Below, one piece after another: positions 1-4,989 of a DNA stretch of 6,258 nucleotides (its first letter is position 1; each line of letters starts with the position of its first letter). The notes under the pieces are model-generated. The model saw only the letters and a list, made by a program, of their open reading frames with translations. It was not told the origin of the DNA and did no database searches. Origin of the DNA: Rhodoferax sp. OV413 (lineage in GTDB: Bacteria > Pseudomonadota > Gammaproteobacteria > Burkholderiales > Burkholderiaceae_C); contig CAMATS010000142.1 of the NCBI GenBank assembly GCA_945861195.1, forward strand, positions 1 through 6,258, written 5' to 3'. The position numbers were made by a program, and so were the translations under genes.

Positions 1-136
1 AGTCCACCCGGGTGCGGCGCGCCGTGCCGATGATCCAGTCAAGGGTCGGTTTGACCTCGTTGAACACCAAAGGCGCCTGCCCGCGCTCAATGAGCGCCTG
101 CTGAAATCGGTTGCTGGCCTGCCGGACTGGTGTTCA
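1..136 (-). pseudogene. Phage portal protein, 5' fragment, frame broken near start (runs off left edge)
   Basis: In the minus frame running from 133 to the window edge, 44 residues are readable. They include ERGQAPLVFNEVKPTLDW followed by IIGTARRTRVD. This resembles the N-terminal region of P22/BPP-1-type portal proteins, where a segment of the type 'RGQAPxxxNxIxPxIDxxxGxxxRxRxD' follows the acidic start of the protein. Portal proteins form the dodecameric ring at the capsid vertex through which DNA is packaged. Upstream is a strong ribosome site (GGAGGA, minus strand, 149-144) six bases before an ATG at 137-135. That ATG opens a different frame, which ends after 16 codons at TGA 89-87. The portal frame has no ATG of its own before the conserved segment, and only a few residues (NRFQQAL) precede it where relatives usually have about 40-60. 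A frameshift plus an N-terminal deletion is the likely cause. The family call rests on pattern memory only. Confidence 0.6.
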
Positions 137-439
137 TGCCCGGTCCTCCAAAATGCGGTCGGCGATGTTGCCGACGACTGACCTGTCAGACGGGTGGTAG
201 CCGATCTGCTGGGCCGCAGCCATGGCCTGAAACACCAGGCGCCTGTCATCCAGATACTCGTGCGCCACACTCAGGCAAATCGCAAAGGCCCCGGCCTGCC
301 GCGTACCCGACCAGATCACCATCGCAGGCTCCGTGTTGACGTACTGGAACGCCAGCACCAGCTCGCCACGCCGGCGCACCGAGCGGGCAAACTCACCCCC
401 AAGAACAACAAACGGTCGGGCAGTCGGTCCAAGAATCAT
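134..439 (-). CDS. Small phage-type hypothetical protein (101 aa), upstream of portal
   Basis: This intact 101-codon gene begins at ATG 439-437 and ends at TGA 136-134. That stop overlaps the ATG of the next gene (ATGA), a typical translational-coupling arrangement in phage operons. The protein opens with a beta-rich stretch (PFVVLGGEFARSV, then ELVLAFQYVN and AMVIW), continues with a small hydrophobic segment (AGAFAICLSVAHEYL), and ends in an amphipathic helical part finishing IADRILEDRA. I recognise no catalytic motif. There is no transmembrane segment of convincing length and no signal peptide. Its position directly before the portal gene suggests a conserved structural or head-assembly accessory of the phage, but function cannot be assigned. 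The start is supported by a weak CTGGA about 7 bases upstream. Confidence 0.65.
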   Translation of the reverse strand: MILGPTARPFVVLGGEFARSVRRRGELVLAFQYVNTEPAMVIWSGTRQAGAFAICLSVAHEYLDDRRLVFQAMAAAQQIGYHPSDRSVVGNIADRILEDRA

Positions 440-529
440 GCAGCATCCAGGTAAACGGTTTGTCCGTTATACGAGGAACATCAGCATTTTTTCGGGGGGG
501 TGGTATCGCTCCGCGCTCTAGACTGACTC
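440..529. other. Junction spacer between phage and IS/chromosomal debris
   Basis: No gene is supported here. The stretch contains the inverted repeat AACGG-TTTGT-CCGTT (about 454-468), a run of six T (487-492) and a run of seven G (494-500). The phage-type gene begins just to the left and the transposase-like reading frame ends at TGA 530-528. The boundary between phage DNA and the rearranged block must therefore fall in these 90 bases. I could not identify a matching copy at the right-hand boundary that would mark an attachment site or target duplication. Confidence 0.4.
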
Positions 530-747
530 ACTTCGAATATTTGCGAAAGGCCTGCCGGACGGACATAGGGCTTGGGGATGTGGTGGTCACCCTGGCCGAT
601 TGAGCTGTCCTGGGCTGGGCTGGCCAAGTCAAGCCAGGTCTCCAAGTGCTCGGCAGTGGTTTGGTAGAGCAGCGTGCGCTCGGGATGGCGCGGGTTGTAG
701 AGCTTGGGCTTACGGAGCTTTTCGCTGAGCAGCCACCGGCATGAACG
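528..747 (-). pseudogene. IS91-family transposase, N-terminal remnant with frameshift
   Basis: The minus frame gives LLSEKLRKPKLYNPRHPER, then TLLYQTTAEHLETWLDLASP and GQGDHHIPKPYV. A 4-bp shift then leads to RQAFRKYSK and a stop at 530-528. This resembles the extreme N-terminus of IS91-type (Y2, rolling-circle) transposases, in which 'YxPRxPxxTxLYxxxxxHxETxL' leads to a 'VRxAFxKYLxCG' segment and then a zinc-binding domain. The zinc-finger cysteines, the catalytic domain and the rest of the protein (normally about 300-400 residues) are absent. The shift coincides with a tandem GTCC duplication (plus strand ggacggac, 557-564). Removing one copy restores PYVRQAFRKY. No ATG in frame precedes the conserved part, and the frame runs back without interruption to the stop of the neighbouring esterase remnant. 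The fragment is clearly non-functional. The family call is from memory. Confidence 0.55.
557..564. repeat. 4-bp tandem duplication (GGAC x2) inside the transposase remnant
   Basis: The plus strand reads ggacggac. On the minus strand this is GTCCGTCC, lying between the codons for PYV and RQAF of the IS91-like remnant. It shifts the frame by +1. Deleting either copy gives a continuous family-like reading, so this looks like a slippage or short-duplication mutation. Confidence 0.6.
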
Positions 748-777
748 CCAGGGGCAAAGGCCTTGGACGCCGGCCGA

Positions 778-963
778 TCAGGCCAATACACGGAGCAACC
801 AGTCTTCGATATCCTGGATTTCTTCCTGACAAAGCGAGTGCTCCATGGCGTACTCATGCCATTGAACTGCGTAGCCCAGCGACTGCAAATGGTCACGCGA
901 GGCGGTGGCACGAGGCAACAGCAACACCGCGTCGCGGGTGCCATGGACCATGAAAATCGGCAC
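778..963 (-). pseudogene. Carboxylesterase/phospholipase (alpha/beta hydrolase), C-terminal fragment
   Basis: The frame from the GTG at 963 to TGA 780-778 gives about 61 residues: PIFMVHGTRDAV, RDHLQSLGYAVQWHEY, AMEHSLCQEEI and IEDWLLRVLA. This matches the end of the carboxylesterase/acyl-protein-thioesterase-like family (EstB/YpfH type, about 220 aa). The catalytic Asp is visible in HGTRD and the catalytic His in MEHS. The nucleophile-bearing GFSQGG half is missing. The same frame stays open only a few codons further up, with a stop at 984-982. That is where the leader of the adjacent divergent peptidase gene begins, so the upstream two-thirds were lost at a junction around 970-985. Two of the three triad residues without the serine cannot form an active enzyme. 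Confidence 0.75.
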
Positions 964-984
964 ATCCCGTTTGATTGATGGTCA

Positions 985-1121
985 CCGGCATCACGGGTGC
1001 GTTCGGGAAAATAAAACGCACCGGGCAGGCAAGCCCCAGGCTGGCGCATCCCGGAAGGGCAAAGGCTCAGCAACCGGCCTGTCATAATTTCAACAGCCGC
1101 AGGGTCCAGAAAGGTCTCTAT
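985..1121 (+). promoter_or_regulatory. Leader region of the peptidase-Bug gene pair, with hairpin
   Basis: This 137-base stretch has no supported gene. It contains a perfect 8-bp inverted repeat, GGTGCGTT (996-1003) and AACGCACC (1015-1022), with an 11-base A-rich loop. A CCGGG (1021-1025) could pair with CCCGG (1050-1054), making a second stem. A -10-like CATAAT lies at 1083-1088, but no good -35 box sits 16-18 bases upstream. A ribosome site AGAAAGG (1108-1114) is seven bases from the ATG at 1122. I could not match the structure to a known riboswitch. Because a truncated gene ends at its left border, some upstream regulatory DNA may have been lost. Confidence 0.35.
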
Positions 1122-2342
1122 ATGAACGCTCCCCTCCCCGCCTCAGCCTTGCCGTCCGTGCAAGCCAGCGATCTGGCCGCGCTGCCGCTGATCGAAAAAT
1201 GGATATCGTTTGCCTCAGTCTCACGGGACAGCAACCTGCCCATCATCGATTGGACGCAGAACTACCTGGAAGCGCTGGGTATTGAATGCTCTCGCACCTA
1301 TGACGACAGCGGCCTCAAGGCCAATCTGTGGGCCACCTTGCCCGCCGACAACGGTGAAACCAAAATCGGCGGCCTGGTGCTCTCGGGCCACACCGATGTG
1401 GTGCCGGTGGACGGCCAGCCCTGGGATACCGACCCCTTTGTGGCGCAGGTGATCGGCGACCGTCTGTACGGCCGGGGCGTGACCGACATGAAGAGCTACG
1501 GCGCCACGGCCTTGCTGATAGTGCCCGAGTTGCTCAAACGCAAGCTCAAGCGGCCGCTGCACCTGGCCTTCAGCTATGACGAGGAAGTGGGCTGCATCGG
1601 CGTGCGCCGGCTGATCGTCGAAATGCTCGCGCAAGGCTTCAAGCCGGCCGGCTGCATCGTGGGCGAGCCCACCGGCATGCAGGTGGTGGTGGCGCACAAA
1701 GGCAAACACGCCTACAAGACCTCGGTGCGCGGTTTTGAGGCGCACTCTTCGCTCACACCGCAGGGCGTCAACGCGGTCGAGATCGCCTGCGAGTTCGTGG
1801 CGCACCTCAAGTCCATGCACCGCGCGCTGGTCCAAGATGGTCCGTTCGACCCGATCTATGACGTTCCCCACACCACCATCCACGCCGGCGTGATCCACGG
1901 CGGCACCGCGCTCAACATCATCCCGCGGGATTGCGATGTCACTTGGGAAATCCGCCACCACCACATGAACTCGCCCGAAGCGCTTTTTGCCCAGGCCAAG
2001 GCCTTTGCCGACAGTCTGCTGCCGGCCATGCAGGCGGTGGCCGCAGAAACCGCCATCACCCACAAGCTCAATTCGGTGCTACCCGGTTTTGCCACTGATG
2101 CCGACAGCGAGATCGCTCGGCTGTGCTTTACATGCGCGGGCAGTGACCGCAACAGCGGCGCGGGCAAGGTGTCCTTCGGCACGGAAGCTGCGTTGTTTCA
2201 CCAGGCCGGTGTGCCGACCATCGTGTGCGGCCCTGGCCACATTGCGCAGGCGCACCAGCCCAACGAATGGATCGAGCTGTCGCAACTGGCCTGGTGCGAG
2301 CGCTTCCTGCGCCGGCTGGCCGACCAGGTGTGCGTCAACTGA
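1122..2342 (+). CDS. argE: ArgE-like acetylornithine deacetylase / M20 family peptidase
   Basis: This 406-residue protein belongs to the M20/ArgE metallohydrolases, cytoplasmic zinc enzymes that remove the acyl group from N-acetylornithine or related N-acyl amino acids. E. coli ArgE is of similar length (383 aa). The metal ligands and catalytic residues fall where expected: H90 and D92 in SGHTDVVP, D122 in GRGVTDMKS, E154/E155 in YDEEVGCIG, E182 in VGEPT and H378 in GPGHIAQAHQP. The lid/dimerisation domain spans about 190-310, with AHKGKHAYKT and GGTALNIIPRDC. The start is placed at ATG 1122 because AGAAAGG lies seven bases upstream and family similarity begins soon after. The open frame runs back to an ATG at 975, but that extension is low-complexity and lacks a ribosome site. 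It is followed after 50 bp by a Bug-type binding protein. Such pairing suggests a scavenged N-acyl or dipeptide substrate rather than housekeeping arginine synthesis, so 'argE' is a family name here. Confidence 0.87.
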   Translation: MNAPLPASALPSVQASDLAALPLIEKWISFASVSRDSNLPIIDWTQNYLEALGIECSRTYDDSGLKANLWATLPADNGETKIGGLVLSGHTDVVPVDGQPWDTDPFVAQVIGDRLYGRGVTDMKSYGATALLIVPELLKRKLKRPLHLAFSYDEEVGCIGVRRLIVEMLAQGFKPAGCIVGEPTGMQVVVAHKGKHAYKTSVRGFEAHSSLTPQGVNAVEIACEFVAHLKSMHRALVQDGPFDPIYDVPHTTIHAGVIHGGTALNIIPRDCDVTWEIRHHHMNSPEALFAQAKAFADSLLPAMQAVAAETAITHKLNSVLPGFATDADSEIARLCFTCAGSDRNSGAGKVSFGTEAALFHQAGVPTIVCGPGHIAQAHQPNEWIELSQLAWCERFLRRLADQVCVN

Positions 2343-2392
2343 CCATCACCCACTGGATTTTTTAGCCTACTCTCAATAAACGGAAGAAATCA

Positions 2393-3349
2393 ATGATCGA
2401 TCGCAGAAATTTTGTCGGTACCACCCTGGCCCTGGCAGCCGGCACCAGCATGGCGCAATCGCAGCGCGTGGCGCGCATCGTGGTGCCATTTGCAGCCGGC
2501 GGCGTACAGGACTTGCTGGTGCGTGCCATGTCCAATGAACTCGCGCTGGCCCTGGGTCAAACCGTGATCATTGACAACAAACCCGGTGCCGGCGGCACCG
2601 TGGGCACGGCCTTTGTGGCCAAGTCGGCGGCCGACAGCGGAGTAATGGTGATGGCCGCGGCCAGCCACAACATCAGCGGCTCGCTCTACACCAAGCTCAG
2701 CTTTGACCCGCAAAAAGATTTCGCGCCCTTGGCCCATATCGGTAACGCCGGCTACGTGCTGATGATCAACCCCGACGTGCCGGCCAAGAATGCCGCCGAG
2801 TTCATACGCTACGCCAAGGCTAACCCTGGCAAGATGAACTACGCCAGCGCCGGCGTCGGCAGTGCCACGCATTTATCGATGGCCTACTTCAACGGCCTGG
2901 CCGGCATTGACCTGGTGCACCTGCCCCTGAAGGCCACCGGCGAAGCCATCAACGAGGTGATCTCGGGCCGTGCCCACGCCGTGATTGCCGCCAGCATTGG
3001 CGCGCTGGCCTTTGCCAAAGACAGTCGCATCCGCCTAGTCGGCGTGACATCGCCCAAGCGCTCCAAGTACCTGCCCGAGGTGCCGACCATCGCTGAAAGC
3101 GGCCTGCCCGGCTACCAGTTCGACTCCTGGTTCGGCCTGCTCGGCCCGGCCGCCACGCCCACAGCCGACGTCGAGCGAGTGCATGCTGCCGTCAGCAAGC
3201 TGCTCAAAGACCCGGTAGTGCTTGAACGCCTTGACAAGCAAGGCATTGAGCCCGCCATTCTGAGCAACCCCGACTTCGCTCGCCTGCTGGCGCAGGACTA
3301 TGAGCGCATGGCCAAGGTGGTCAAGGCCTCAGGCGCCAAGGTCGAATAA
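2393..3349 (+). CDS. Bug/TctC-family periplasmic solute-binding protein
   Basis: This 318-residue protein is an extracytoplasmic receptor of the Bug (Bordetella uptake gene) family, the TctC-like component of tripartite tricarboxylate transporters. The family binds carboxylates or amino-acid-like ligands in the periplasm. An N-terminal export signal is visible: basic DRRNF, a hydrophobic VGTTLALAAG, and probable cleavage after SMA at about residue 21. The RRNF pair is Tat-like, though Sec export is also possible. Family features include IVVPFAAGG (29-37), NKPGAGG (62-68), YASAGVGSATHLSMAYFN (150-167), HLPLKATGEAINEVISGRAH (176-195) and LPEVPTIAESGLPGY (227-241). Length is normal and nothing appears missing. 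GGAAG (2382-2386) lies six bases before the ATG. It probably shares a transcript with the peptidase 50 bp upstream. No TctA/TctB membrane genes are present, which is common for orphan Bug proteins. Ligand unknown. Confidence 0.93.
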   Translation: MIDRRNFVGTTLALAAGTSMAQSQRVARIVVPFAAGGVQDLLVRAMSNELALALGQTVIIDNKPGAGGTVGTAFVAKSAADSGVMVMAAASHNISGSLYTKLSFDPQKDFAPLAHIGNAGYVLMINPDVPAKNAAEFIRYAKANPGKMNYASAGVGSATHLSMAYFNGLAGIDLVHLPLKATGEAINEVISGRAHAVIAASIGALAFAKDSRIRLVGVTSPKRSKYLPEVPTIAESGLPGYQFDSWFGLLGPAATPTADVERVHAAVSKLLKDPVVLERLDKQGIEPAILSNPDFARLLAQDYERMAKVVKASGAKVE

Positions 3350-4314
3350 AGCTGCCGTGCCAGCCAGGCTTCTATATGCGCCGGGTCGTTGACAGTTTTA
3401 AGCTGCTGGTAAGCGGTCTCAGCCTGCGGGTAACGCCGGCGCAGAAAATTAAGCCACTGCTTCAGGCGCCCGGCGCGTGAGCGTGCGTCCAGACGCGTGC
3501 AGACCAGTTGCCAAAACTCAGCAATATGTGGCAGCAGCGCAGCCCACACCAAGCCGGCGTGCGCGTCGGCGTTGTGGCTGTGCTGAATCGCCAGCCCCAG
3601 GCCGGGGTCGGCCACTGCGCCGCGGCCGATCATCAGCATGTCGCAGCCACTGACCTCGCGGCAACGTGCGGCATCGGCCAGCGTCCATATTTCTCCATTG
3701 GCCACCACCGGCAACGTCACCACCTGCCGGATGTCGGCAATGCGCTCCCAATACGCTGGCGGGCGGTAACCGTCAGCTTTGGTGCGGGCGTGCACCACCA
3801 GCTCGCTGGCGCCGGCCTCATCGATGGCGCGGGCGCAGTCTTCGGCCAGCGCATCGTCGTGAAAGCCCAGGCGCATCTTGGCCGATACCGGCACCGCCGC
3901 CGGCACCGCACGGCGCACCGCGGCCACAATGCGGCCGACACTTTTCGGGTCTTGCAATAAAGCGGCGCCGCCGCCGTGGCGGTTGACGATATTTGCCGGG
4001 CATCCGAAGTTCAGATCGATGCCGGCTGAACCCATGGCCGCCAGTCGGGCGGCGTTGTCTGCCATGCAAGCGGCGTCCGAACCCAGCAGTTGCGCACGCA
4101 CCGGCACACCGGCCGGCGTGCGGCTGCCGTTTAGCAACTCGGGCACCACGCGGATAAAGACGCGTTCGGGCAGCAACTGGTCGGTGATGCGAATGAATTC
4201 AGAGACGCAGCGGTCAATGCCGCCTACCCGCGTCAGGATGTCGCGCAGCACAAAGTCCAGCAGCCCTTCCATGGGCGCGAGTAAAACAAGCGGAGTCGGC
4301 TTGGGGCTGATCAT
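3298..4314 (-). CDS. dusC: tRNA-dihydrouridine synthase, DusC-type
   Basis: This 338-residue FMN-dependent enzyme reduces specific uridines of tRNA to dihydrouridine using NADPH. E. coli DusC (315 aa, U16) is the closest family I recognise. Seen: LLAPMEGLLD (11-20), SEFIRITDQLLPERVF (38-53), NGSRTPAGVPVRAQLLG (62-78), LNFGCPANIVNRHGGGAALL (101-120) with the expected catalytic C105, SAKMRLG (144-150) with K146, VVHARTKADGY (173-183) with H175, VANGEIW (204-210) and the phosphate-binding MIGRGA (228-233). The helical C-terminal domain carries LKQWLNFLRRRYP. About 15 extra residues at the C-terminus lie inside the antisense 3' end of the Bug gene. The ATG at 4314 is fixed by an in-frame TAG nine codons upstream (the codons between carry no alternative start). 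I see no good ribosome site. The gene lies 49 bases downstream of the GNAT remnant on the same strand. It appears intact. Confidence 0.92.
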   Translation of the reverse strand: MISPKPTPLVLLAPMEGLLDFVLRDILTRVGGIDRCVSEFIRITDQLLPERVFIRVVPELLNGSRTPAGVPVRAQLLGSDAACMADNAARLAAMGSAGIDLNFGCPANIVNRHGGGAALLQDPKSVGRIVAAVRRAVPAAVPVSAKMRLGFHDDALAEDCARAIDEAGASELVVHARTKADGYRPPAYWERIADIRQVVTLPVVANGEIWTLADAARCREVSGCDMLMIGRGAVADPGLGLAIQHSHNADAHAGLVWAALLPHIAEFWQLVCTRLDARSRAGRLKQWLNFLRRRYPQAETAYQQLKTVNDPAHIEAWLARQLYSTLAPEALTTLAMRS

Positions 4315-4363
4315 GTGCGGGGGGCCGACGTTGGCGCTGCGCTAGGCAAGCCCCGGCACATGC

Positions 4364-4654
4364 TCAACCCAGCGTGCGTTTGAGGCGGGTTTCTTCAAGC
4401 CTCGCCGTGCCCGCGGGCACGGTTTTGAGCGAGGTCATTTCATGCTTGAAACCGGCATATTCAAAAAACCGCATGGCGCGCTCGTTGCGCACCGGCACCC
4501 AGGCGCTGACATTCGTGCAACCCTCTTCCTCGAGGCCGTCATGGGCCGCGTCCCACAGCGCCACGCCGGCGCCCTGCCCCCACTCGGCCGGCAAGACATA
4601 CAAAGACCTGATCTCGCCCATGGTAGACGGTGTGCCCTTGGGGATAGGAATTCC
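4364..4654 (-). pseudogene. GNAT acetyltransferase, C-terminal half (N-terminus lost)
   Basis: The minus frame ending at TGA 4366-4364 contains a clear GNAT core end: GEIRSLYVLPAEWGQGAG, VALWDAAHDGLEEEG, VSAWVPVRNERAMRFFEYAG, then FKHE. The acetyl-CoA pyrophosphate loop is EWGQGAG, and the NERAMRFFEYAGF helix follows as in motif B. Complete relatives are about 150-180 residues and have some 70-80 residues of N-terminal fold before GEIRSLYV. Here the frame opens further to an ATG at 4774, but that stretch (GQQRQGLWVAASPKS and following) does not resemble the family and looks like unrelated DNA read through. Family-like sequence begins near TMGEIRS (4624), perhaps as early as RVVG (about 4660). 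An 85-residue product could start at the ATG 4621-4619, with no evident ribosome site. The acceptor substrate is unknown. It is probably a remnant cut at a rearrangement junction. Confidence 0.7.
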
Positions 4655-4795
4655 AACCACCCGAATAAGTATGGCACAGGTTTTAGGCCACCAAGCGCCT
4701 TTTGACCGTGCAGATTTGGGGCTCGCAGCGACCCAAAGGCCTTGTCTCTGCTGGCCAAGGCGGCTTATGGCCACCGCACGCGCAGCCCTTTACCG

Positions 4796-4820
4796 CAGCG
4801 CACGTGCAGCGCTGTTTTTT
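4796..4820 (+). terminator. Rho-independent terminator, plus-strand orientation, with no gene to terminate
   Basis: The stem CAGCGC (4796-4801) pairs perfectly with GCGCTG (4809-4814) across a seven-base loop (acgtgca). Six T residues follow directly (4815-4820). This is the geometry of an intrinsic terminator for plus-strand transcription. The nearest genes on both sides (GNAT remnant and terminase) are on the minus strand, so no plus-strand gene here would use it. It may have belonged to a gene lost at the junction. On the minus strand no T-run follows the stem, so it would not stop terminase transcription. Confidence 0.5.
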
Positions 4821-4825
4821 CGCCC

Positions 4826-4951
4826 TCACCAATTGATGCGTTGATCGGCCTCGTAGTCTGGCGCCGCTTGTGCCGCCAAATCCCAATCCGAACCCCAATC
4901 CGGCTCGACTTGGCTGCCCTCACAAGCCTGCGCATCACCGTCATCCCGCAA
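4826..4951 (-). CDS. Possible small acidic phage protein (about 41 aa), downstream of terminase
   Basis: A minus frame ending at TGA 4828-4826 reads DDGDAQACEGSQVEPDWGSD followed by WDLAAQAAPDYEADQRINW. It is acidic and tryptophan-containing, with a composition that looks coded rather than random. It contains a DWGS-DWDL doublet encoded by two near-identical 12-base units. The frame is open from an upstream TAA at 4969-4967. No ATG is available, and TTG at 4951-4949 is the only plausible start. Small genes after terminase are common in phages, so this may be a real gene or the 3' end of a truncated one. It has no recognised family. Confidence 0.3.
   Translation of the reverse strand: MRDDGDAQACEGSQVEPDWGSDWDLAAQAAPDYEADQRINW
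4878..4906. repeat. Short tandem repeat, two 12-base units
   Basis: The plus strand contains two near-copies built on CCCAATCCG (aatcccaatccg and aaccccaatccg). On the minus strand they encode the repeated Asp-Trp-(Gly/Asp) pattern of the small acidic frame. This is a local duplication with no evidence of a regulatory role. Confidence 0.45.
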
Positions 4952-4989
4952 CCACCCCCCAACCGATTACCAACATACTTGACCCCCGC

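Larger units (their letters stand above)
4655..4989. other. Junction region between GNAT remnant and terminase
   Basis: No full gene is supported in these 335 bases. Between about 4655 and 4795 all frames give arginine/proline-rich sequence of no recognised family. A plus-strand terminator (4796-4820) and a possible short minus-strand phage frame (4826-4951) occupy the rest. The boundary between chromosomal and phage DNA must lie here, most likely between 4650 and 4826. Confidence 0.4.

Noticed and set aside
116..560. 12-base direct repeat GGCCTGCCGGAC at 116-127 and 549-560
   Set aside because: A 12-base match in GC-rich DNA of this length is expected about once by chance. It shows no extended similarity beyond the core.
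528..1085. Minus-strand 185-codon frame as a single gene
   Set aside because: It is Ser/Pro/Cys/Trp-rich and runs out of phase with the recognisable esterase and transposase frames. Only its last nine codons carry family-like sequence, as part of the frameshifted remnant.
975..1121. Upstream ATG extending the ArgE-like protein by 49 residues
   Set aside because: The extension has no family similarity, no ribosome site and reads through the leader hairpin. The ATG at 1122 has AGAAAGG at proper spacing.
985..1121. Known riboswitch (SAM, glycine or cobalamin type) in the peptidase leader
   Set aside because: A few short words resembled conserved cores, but the required set of stems and motifs could not be assembled.
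1221..2063. Long minus-strand open frame (280 codons) opposite the peptidase
   Set aside because: It is antisense to a gene with complete M20 motifs. Its His/Val/Arg-rich composition is typical of a GC-rich shadow frame.
3508..3986. Open frames on both strands inside dusC
   Set aside because: They are shadows of a gene with a full set of Dus motifs.
3298..4314. Dus gene as a prophage attachment site
   Set aside because: Integration into dus genes is described for dusA-targeting integrases. Here the gene is DusC-type, appears intact, no integrase is seen and no flanking repeat of its end was found.
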